Shown here: in pieces, positions 63,318-64,000 of the stretch | How the letters are laid out: each line of letters opens with the position of its first letter | Position numbering within the stretch: position 1 is the stretch's first letter | Assembly: GCF_000375485.1 (NCBI RefSeq) | Contig: NZ_AQXE01000003.1 | Span: forward strand, 102,912-166,911 | Direction of reading: 5' to 3' | Source: Desulfovibrio oxyclinae DSM 11498 | GTDB lineage: Bacteria > Desulfobacterota > Desulfovibrionia > Desulfovibrionales > Desulfovibrionaceae | DNA: 64,000 nt | Program-made: the position numbers and the translations under genes | Notes under the pieces: generated by a model | The model's input: only the letters and a program-made list of their open reading frames with translations | What the model was told of the DNA's origin: nothing | Databases searched by the model: none

Positions 63318-64000
63318 CGCTCACTGGCGAGAACGGCATCCTGCGCGCTGCAAGCTATAACGTGCACAGTTGGCGCGGCTCGGATGGACGAAGCGAACCC
63401 GAAAGGATCATGACGGTCATCAAGAACCTGAACGCCGACTTCGTGGCCTTGCAGGAAGTGGTGTCCATGAGCCGGACCGGAACCCCCTGTTCTCTCGGTG
63501 AACTCGCTGCGGGAATCGGCATGGACATCCAGTTCGGCCCCACCATGTTCCGCTCGGACTCGCGATACGGGAATGCCCTTCTCAGCCGGATATCCCCCCG
63601 CCAAGTGATCCGGCATCCGCTGGAGTGCTTCGGACGCGAACCGCGCGGAGCCATCGAGGCCCATTACGACTACCACGGCCTGCACCTTTGCGTGGTGGCC
63701 ACCCACCTCGGTCTCAAGAGAAAGGAACGCCGCTGCCAGATGGACGCCATCCACGAGCTGGTGGCAAACACCCGCGCCGACGCGACCATCCTCATGGGGG
63801 ACCTGAATGAATGGCTGCCGTGGGGCCACCTGCCACGCCGTCTCTCCGACCTTTTCGGTCCCACGAAGACGCCCCGGACCTTTCCGGCCAGAGTGCCCGT
63901 CTTCGCGCTGGACCGCATCTACATACGTCCCGGCGGGCGAATGCTCTCGCTCACGGCGGACCGCCGCCCGCCGGCACGCACGGCATCCGATCATCTGCCG
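63314..64000 (+). CDS. Endonuclease/exonuclease/phosphatase (EEP) family protein, 3' end outside window
   Basis: 229 codons visible; starts at GTG overlapping the PLD-VTT stop (GTGA). EEP motifs in order: SYNVHSW (Asn), LQEVVS (metal Glu), ATHLGL, MGDLNEW (Asp-x-Asn) and SDHLP at the window end (catalytic His). About 20 or so residues are probably missing. The family covers DNases, sphingomyelinases and inositol phosphatases; with a PLD partner a phosphodiesterase acting on lipid headgroups is attractive but unproven. Confidence 0.9.
   Translation, partial: MTLTGENGILRAASYNVHSWRGSDGRSEPERIMTVIKNLNADFVALQEVVSMSRTGTPCSLGELAAGIGMDIQFGPTMFRSDSRYGNALLSRISPRQVIRHPLECFGREPRGAIEAHYDYHGLHLCVVATHLGLKRKERRCQMDAIHELVANTRADATILMGDLNEWLPWGHLPRRLSDLFGPTKTPRTFPARVPVFALDRIYIRPGGRMLSLTADRRPPARTASDHLP

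Overview
The window looks like chromosomal DNA of a sulfate-reducing deltaproteobacterium of the Desulfovibrio group (Desulfovibrionaceae). The clues are a tetraheme cytochrome c3-type protein, a Wolinella-type fumarate reductase next to a two-subunit class I fumarase, a Ccm system whose CcmE carries Cys-x3-Tyr in place of His-x3-Tyr, a 116-residue protein that I believe is the DVU0772 family, and many PAS/chemotaxis signalling genes. It is GC-rich with tight operons and shows no integrase, transposase, CRISPR array, tRNA or rRNA.

Layout. 1-2.7 kb: end of cheY, a FliL-like gene and three uncharacterised genes of a flagellar-type cluster. 2.7-5.6 kb: a small Cys protein, a Tat-lipoprotein M48/TPR protease and an M20 peptidase. 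5.6-10.1 kb (minus): lpxC behind a near-consensus sigma-54 promoter, prmC, prfA, a DUF1385 gene and rpmE. 10.1-13.7 kb: the cytX transporter under a TPP riboswitch, a DUF169 gene, and about 1 kb of non-coding DNA with a perfect 56-bp palindrome and a two-copy structured repeat. 13.7-21.6 kb: an M16 protease lipoprotein, then frdCAB, a terminator, fumarase alpha/beta and a 56-codon gene. 21.8-29.7 kb: DVU0772-type gene, VOC protein, then a minus-strand run guaB-guaA-tatB-tatC-hisB-lipoprotein-hisA. 29.8-34.7 kb: livKHMGF amino-acid ABC importer. 34.9-41.1 kb: ccmE-F-A-B-C-D-TPR preceded by a CBS/DUF21 gene. 41.3-43.5 kb: GT9 glycosyltransferase, cytochrome c3, RluA-type pseudouridine synthase. 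43.7-56.0 kb: a signalling block (REC-HPt, NtrC-type activator, MCP, REC-PAS-GGDEF-EAL, PAS histidine kinase, CheB-CheR-PAS). 56.2-61.0 kb: TetR-controlled RND efflux operon. 61.2-64.0 kb: a PLD-VTT fusion overlapping an EEP-family phosphoesterase cut off by the window end.

How they work together. frdCAB plus fumarase interconvert succinate, fumarate and malate at the menaquinone pool. The ccm genes attach heme to periplasmic cytochromes such as the c3 in the same window. TatBC exports folded redox proteins. The 44-56 kb block could link chemoreception, cyclic-di-GMP breakdown and sigma-54 transcription. No single locus is clearly a wholly new system. The best leads are that signalling block with its 20-bp-period repeat, the lpxC sigma-54 control region, the structured repeats at 12.8-13.6 kb, the terminator inside frd-fum, and the PLD-VTT/EEP pair.
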